Source of the DNA: Uliginosibacterium sp.
Lineage (GTDB): Bacteria; Pseudomonadota; Gammaproteobacteria; Burkholderiales; Rhodocyclaceae
Direction: 5' to 3'
Assembly: GCA_016718265.1 (NCBI GenBank)
Contig: JADKDZ010000024.1
Span: 1-10,617 of the forward strand
Length of the DNA: 10,617 bases
Below are positions 6,308-10,617 of this stretch, piece after piece. The translations under genes and the position numbers were made by a program. How positions within the stretch are numbered: position 1 is the first letter of the stretch; each line of letters starts with the position of its first letter. The notes under the pieces were generated by a model. It worked only from the letters and a program-made list of their open reading frames with translations. It searched no databases and was not told the origin of the DNA.

Positions 6308-6398
6308 TTGCTTTTGTAGGATCTCCCTACTGAAAATAGCAGTTGCAATCAAAATTCATTACAGGGACGTTAGGTCGGCCCGTTTTGTCCACTGTAGG

Positions 6399-7215
6399 TT
6401 AAACTCGAAATATTCTTTGAATTTTTTGTTCGCCGTTGTATTTCAATAATGCCTCGAAGTGCCTTTTTATAACGCCATTCGGCCCCATTGCCCCCGCAAA
6501 AGTGAAAGCCAGTTGGGCCAGTGACTTCACTCGTGGTTTGCGTCAACCATCCGCTGGTTGTCGGGAAATGGGGTAAGTGTGGAATGGAGGAACGTGCTGG
6601 CCGGGTTGTACGTATCCGTGTACAAAGTTCCCGCGGTGTCGCTGGAAATACCAGCCCAGTACCAGCCGGCCGGATAAGTTTGCCTCCGAGTTCGCCGGAA
6701 GGTAGCACCAGCAGCCCTTCAGCGCATTCCATGCATTGGTCAAAATCGCCGCCGAAAGCGTGAATGCGCCAGCCGTTCCGGTGAAGAACATCCCCACCGC
6801 GGCCCCGTCTCCGGGAAAGAATGGCAAATGGACTTCCAATCGACAGAACAGTCTTCGGTGTAGTCGAGAAGTCGTCGGCAAAGTCCGTCGAGTCCGGATA
6901 GCCCCAGACATTGTCCGTTCCCTGACGAGCGCCGATGGTAGCCGAGCCACTGGTGAAAGACGTCACATTGAGGCGAATCGCTTTGACCGGGGACTTGATG
7001 AAGGTCGTGTTGCTGGTCGTCTCCCCCACCAGTCCGATCGGGAAGGCAACCGGAGTAACCGCCGGGTCCTGGACATTGTCCAGGGTAAACTCCACGGTAT
7101 AGGTCAGCGTGCCGGAGACCTCCACCGCCACCGTCGCGCTGAACGCAGCTTGGTTATCATCCAGGGGAATCCACGGAGAGGTCGTCTGCGAGGATACCGT
7201 TTTTGTCGAGTACAT
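6399..7215 (-). CDS. Beta-rich phage structural protein, broken by several indels
   Basis: ATG 7215 has AAAGGA six bases upstream. The first frame gives MYSTKTVSSQTTSPWIPLDD, then a beta-sandwich-like stretch (VSGTLTYTVEFTLDNVQDP, then PVKAIRLNVTSFTSGSATI) typical of phage decoration or tail-associated proteins. After FAILS the pattern changes frame near 6813-6815 (GDGAAVGMFFTGTAGAFTLS, KGCWCYLPAN). It changes again near 6666-6672 (AGWYWAGISSDTAGTLYTD), near 6563-6565 (TTSGWLTQTTSEVT) and near 6512-6517 (LAFTFAGGAMGPNGVIK), ending at TAA 6399-6401. Each segment is recognisable as parts of one common phage family order: SAAI, Cys-x-Cys-Tyr-x-Pro-Ala, GWY, TAGT-x-Tyr, AGGAMGPNG. I recall this order from phage proteins and have not searched it. 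The unshifted frame gives a 281-residue nonsense C-terminus. At least four one- or two-base breaks are needed. It may be a decayed gene or an assembly artefact. Confidence 0.6.
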
Positions 7216-7232
7216 GTCAATCCTTTCGTGCG

Positions 7233-7592
7233 TTATTTGAGGTGCTCTTTGGCCCACAGAACGATGGCCGAAACAGTGGCCACTATCGGGACAAAGAACT
7301 TGACCAGAGTCACCATGAACTTCCCGCCCTTGTACAGGTCGAGCAGCTCGTTCAACAACTCCTTGGTCTCTTTCGCTTCGGTCGTGTGCTGGATGAAGGC
7401 TTTGTGAAACTCCAGCAGCAGATCGTCTTGTCTATTCAGGCGCTGGTTGATATCGTCCATGAGGTTGAGCATCGGCTGCCTGCGCTCTACCCCACTCCAG
7501 CAGGTTCCATCGCGTTCGCATTGAGTCTGGTGCTTTGGCTCAACTCGAGAGACTCCGCTGTAAGGTAGAACATCGTCTGGGGTATGGTTCAT
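7233..7592 (-). CDS. Coiled-coil protein with one C-terminal membrane helix, holin candidate
   Basis: The 119-residue product starts at ATG 7592, 36 bases after the upstream stop; an internal ATG at 7472 (residue 41) is a possible alternative. The N-terminus has two cysteines in CERDGTCW (25-32). Residues 41-88 form a charged, leucine-rich helix likely to be a coiled coil (MLNLMDDINQRLNRQDDLLL onward). Residues about 93-113 are a single hydrophobic segment (MVTLVKFFVPIVATVSAIVLW) followed by a short basic tail. Small one-helix membrane proteins next to phage virion genes are often holins or accessory lysis proteins, but no endolysin is in view. The holin role is therefore only an inference. 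It ends 17 bases before the start of the structural gene, so the two are probably co-transcribed. Confidence 0.65.
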   Translation of the reverse strand: MNHTPDDVLPYSGVSRVEPKHQTQCERDGTCWSGVERRQPMLNLMDDINQRLNRQDDLLLEFHKAFIQHTTEAKETKELLNELLDLYKGGKFMVTLVKFFVPIVATVSAIVLWAKEHLK

Positions 7593-7628
7593 CTGGCTAA
7601 CTTTCGGTTGGGTTGCGGTCTTTTCTGG

Positions 7629-8346
7629 TTATTGGTTTTGCTTGCGGGATTGGAGCTTCTCCAGCCTGGAACGGCGGGCGGCGAGACGTTGCTCCTGGTT
7701 GTAGCCGTAGAGGGGCATGCCCAGAGCCCCGGACACCGAGCGGCCAACACGCTCTCCAGCCGACAGGTTGTGGTCCAGGAGCGGACTGGCCATGAATGGT
7801 GCTGCCTTTTTAGCTGCATAGACTACAGGAGAATCCTGACTCTGTTTCATGTGTCCGCCGCCAGCGTAGTATTGCGCTATGTCGGCCCCTAGGCTGGGGA
7901 AGTATCCAAGCTTGTTGAGGGCAAACCCAACCGGATCGGCGACCGCGTGAGGTACCTCCATCGAGTGCTTGGCCGCTTGCAGGGAAGTTCCATCGGGGAA
8001 CTGCAGACGGGTTGGGTCCTTGTTCTCCCAGACGGGGGTTCCGGTGAGAGCGTACTGAGTACCATTCAGAATCGTAACCCAGATCGCCGCCGACCGCAGG
8101 GCATAGCGTCGATACAGATCAATCGCGTTGTTGGGCTTGATCAGACCCCGGAACCCTGCGTCACTCTCCCCGAAGGACTTGAATCCAGCACGCATCGAGG
8201 ACATGAGCCAGTCCGGGGCAAATGCGATGATCTGTGCGAGGCGGCGACCCTGTGGACTGGCGAAGTGCAGGGCAATCGAGCGACCGAGTTCGGTCTTGGC
8301 CTGGGTAGCGATGCGGAACCAGTCGAGTCCTCCGGCAATATCGTTT
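7629..8346 (-). CDS. Same large virion-type protein, C-terminal segment
   Basis: Dropping one A of the run at 8344-8346 joins QEVAGTV to NDIAGGLDWFRIATQAKTEL, and the frame then runs to TAA at 7629-7631. Features are IAFAPDWLMSSMRAGFKSFG, a moderately hydrophobic SAAIWVTILNGTQYALTGTP, a Gly/Ser-rich region (GADIAQYYAGGGHMKQSQ) and a basic coiled-coil-like tail (RLAARRSRLEKLQSRKQNQ). The C-terminal portion resembles the ends of large phage polyvalent proteins as I remember them; a domain number cannot be given without a profile search. With the other two segments, about 995 residues of this protein lie in the window. Confidence 0.55.
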
Positions 8347-8980
8347 GACAGTTCCGGCCACCTCCTGGTAGATCTCTTCCTTGGACTTGAGCCGATACTT
8401 CTTCGGGTCAAGGGCGTGAAGCTCCGCATTGTTTCGGATGAGGTTCTCGACCTCCTTCAATGCGACCGAGGCTTTGACTCCCGTGTGCATGTAGTCCCAG
8501 GTTGCATTGTCCAAGTGCTTGTTAACGTAGTCGATCTTCTCTGCCACCTTCGACCCGAGCTTAACTCCAGTGGCAGAATCAGCCAACGCCCCAACGTCAG
8601 CTACGATCGTGGTAGAGACGTCATCCGGGATACCGAACTTGATTCCAGCCTTGATCAGTCCCTCGATCTCCCCGCCAAGTCCCTGCGTGCGGAATTTGTT
8701 GAGTGCCTCGTCGATGATACGCTTGGGCCGAGTCAGATCGCCGGGACGCGGGAGCATGTCGCTGCCCATCGCCAGGACATAGACCTCGCCCAGACTCTTC
8801 GCGTGGAACAGGCTGCCAAAGACCTGCGCCCGCTTGATCGCCATCGACGCGCCGAGGAGTCCCGCGGTCACAACGTCCGGCTGGGAGGACTCAAACACGA
8901 TCTTGAGACTATCGTAGAGTTCCGGGTGGACGGCCTTGTCTCCCAGCTGCGGATGGTCGATCTGCTTATATCCCTCGGGG
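8345..8980 (-). CDS. Same large virion-type protein, middle segment after a frameshift
   Basis: Removing one base from the run at 8977-8984 joins KRDKYGRF directly to PEGYKQIDHPQLGDKAVHPE, so this is not a separate gene; there is no ribosome site or credible start. The segment is helical, with SLFHAKSLGEVYVLAMGSDM, a long stretch rich in Lys/Asp/Ala, and KEEIYQEVAGTV before the next break at the AAA run (TTT at 8344-8346 on the plus strand). I recognise no catalytic motif. In the uncorrected frame it runs on as an Arg/Pro-rich shadow to 8161. Confidence 0.55.
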
Positions 8981-10617
8981 AAAACGTCCGTACTTGTCAC
9001 GCTTGGCGATGTACGGAGTTCCGTCGGAGGCCTTAGTCTGCTTGACCGCGTTGATCAGGACCCGATCCTCGACGGCCTTCCGCATGGACTTGAGGTAAAT
9101 GTCCAGCACCTCCGCAACGTCAGTGGTCTTTACCTTGAGTCCAGTTCCGCGTAGGGCAGCCTCCAGTTCCTGCAGCGTGTCGTACTTGCGAGCCCTGGCG
9201 AAGCGGGTACTCGGTCCGGTATCTTCGTGGAAGGCCATACCCATAATCTTGCGCACCAGCTCCGCCTTGGTGTTCGGAGTACCGACAACTTCCCGCTCCA
9301 CCACGCTGGTCACGTAGTTCTGGCGGAGTGACTTCAGTACCCCCGAATCCACCGCATCGCGGCCAGTGACCGCGTTGAGGTCCGTCACAACGTCAAAGAC
9401 CTTTTGCTCGTTCGGAGCCAGTCGGCCGCGAGCACCAACCTGCAGTGCCTCGTAGATCGCCGTGCGACGAGCCTCATCCGGCACAGCCTCGGTAATGTCA
9501 CGCTTGGTGTTGTGGCGAATCCACTCCCAGACGGCGAGGTTCCCGTTGCGGGCGTTGACAAGAGCGTCACCTTCGCGAGCGATCGCTGGCTTGAGGAAGC
9601 GCCGGCCAATCAGCAGGCCAGAGGCGATAACCGCCCCCTCGATCGGGTGATCGACCTTCCCGCCGAGGTAGTAGCCAGCTCCGAGTGCCGCGGAGATGCG
9701 CATGGCGCTGCCGAAGGCTTGCTGCGGGGAGATCGCCTTGCCGAGGGATCGACCCAGGCCCGGGAGTCTGGTCGCGGCCAAACCGCCGATAGCGCCGAGC
9801 GCCATGCCAGCCAGCTTCTCATCCCCGGCGAGGTAGCCTCCGATTGCAGCTCCAGAAGCGATAGCCCCAAGCTTAACAGCCTGATCAGAGGTGATGAAGC
9901 CTTGCTGACTCTTCGCTCCGGCAAAGGACGATTCGGGTGTCCAAGCTGACGCAGCTTTTTCACGCGACACAGGGAAAGGTAATTCAGCATTGCCACTTTC
10001 GGCTATCAGCTTCTCCGGCCAGGTTTCCCGATAGTCGAACTTGTTTGGATCAAGTTGTTCCGACCAGCGAATAGGGCCACGGACCTCGACCGGGATTGTG
10101 GTGTAACCTTCAGCAGCCAGTTGCTTAGCTCTATGACGACCTTCGTGCCCAGTGACTTTTGCGACACGCCCATCTACGTCGAAGTACAGATACGGGACAG
10201 TGTCAAATTTTTCACCTGTCTTACGGACATCGGATACACGCTGAGTCTTTACTTGGTCGGTCGAGTCTTGCTTGGCTAGTTTCAAGAAATCGGAGATCGG
10301 CATCTCGACCAAACGATATCGAGATTTGTGTCCGGGCTCAGCCATTTTAGCGAGATCGACTTTGAACTCCCGAGCGGCACTACCCTTGGGAATTTTACCT
10401 TTATCAGCCATCATGCCCAAAACACCGACAGATCCGAAGGCTATTTCCGATAGCTTTCCGTCTCCTGCGAGGTAGCCGCCAATGGCCACTCCTGTTGCAG
10501 TAAGTCCAAGTCGAATGGCGAGGTCCGGGTCGATGCGTCCGGCCTGCGGATTGCGGGGAGGAACTCCGAGGGCTGGCTCAACCCCGTCTGGACCTACATA
10601 CTTTCCGTCGGGAGTCT
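8978..10617 (-). CDS. Large polyvalent/internal virion-type protein, N-terminal visible segment (partial at right edge)
   Basis: The frame is open to the right edge; a GTG at 10489 is internal, since coding continues upstream (TPDGKYVGPDGVEPALG...). Two glycine-rich hydrophobic repeats, AIGGYLAGD plus flanks, lie at about 10409-10531 and 9776-9889. Between them is a ParB-like domain (about 10070-10330) with EMPISDFLKLA, FDTVPYLYFDVDG and VTGHEGRHRAKQLAAEG. A third glycine-rich stretch follows (AALGAGYYLGG). The rest is helical and charged. Very large proteins made of mixed domains with glycine-rich segments are typical of phage polyvalent or ejected internal virion proteins. I infer that it travels in the virion and acts at entry. 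The frame stops at 8966 after RDKYGRFPRGI, but the sense continues in another frame from the CCCC/TTTT run at 8977-8984. Confidence 0.65.
9776..9889 (-). repeat. Glycine-rich protein repeat, copy 2
   Basis: It encodes SDQAVKLGAIASG then AAIGGYLAGDEKLAGMALGA. The DNA of the two copies is similar only in the core (GGCTACCTCGC-type codons), so the duplication is old or selected at protein level. The ParB-like domain lies between the copies. Confidence 0.6.
10409..10531 (-). repeat. Glycine-rich protein repeat, copy 1
   Basis: This part of the large virion-type protein encodes LAIRLGLTATGVAIGGYLAGD followed by GKLSEIAFGSVGVLG. It matches the copy at 9776-9889 in order and in the core AIGGYLAGD-x-KL. 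The small-residue spacing resembles a glycine zipper, so membrane insertion is possible. Confidence 0.6.

Noticed and set aside
8128..9036. 302-residue plus-strand frame in the structural arm
   Set aside because: It is antisense to the large virion-type protein, which has consistent motifs and repeats across its own frames.

Overview
The window looks like part of a tailed double-stranded DNA phage or prophage genome, probably from an uncultured virus. The evidence is a phage-type replication cluster on the plus strand facing a virion-protein cluster on the minus strand. The sequence is fairly GC-rich and has no rRNA, tRNA, transposase, integrase or CRISPR array, so the host cannot be named.

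The left arm (1-5653, plus strand) is tightly packed. It holds a ParB-like/DNA methyltransferase fusion cut by the left edge, a family A DNA polymerase with an N-terminal uracil-DNA-glycosylase-like domain, a 45-residue Trp/Tyr-rich protein, a DUF3987-like P-loop ATPase, and a small DUF6378-like protein whose frame is broken once. Stops and starts touch or overlap, so this reads as one early/replication transcript. The exception is a 292-base gap (1288-1579) before the polymerase. There a good ribosome binding site and ATG open an eight-codon frame that stops at once, while the conserved start of the glycosylase domain resumes about 240 bases later with no start codon. The gap holds several strong hairpins.

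A hairpin with T-runs on both sides (about 5674-5716) separates the arms and can end transcription from both directions.

The right arm (5732-10617, minus strand, read right to left) encodes a very large glycine-rich polyvalent or internal virion-type protein that enters from the right edge and carries a ParB-like domain between two repeats. After it come a coiled-coil/single-membrane-helix protein (holin candidate), a beta-rich structural protein, and two small genes. Almost every gene in this arm can be rebuilt only by adding or removing single bases, mostly in short homopolymers. By my reading there are roughly ten such breaks in under 5 kb, against one clear case on the left. Either this part of the assembly carries uncorrected indels or the structural arm is decaying.

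The points most worth a second look are the interrupted polymerase start, the degenerate glycosylase motifs and unusual polymerase active-site residues, the ParB-like domain inside the virion protein, and the concentration of frameshifts in one arm.
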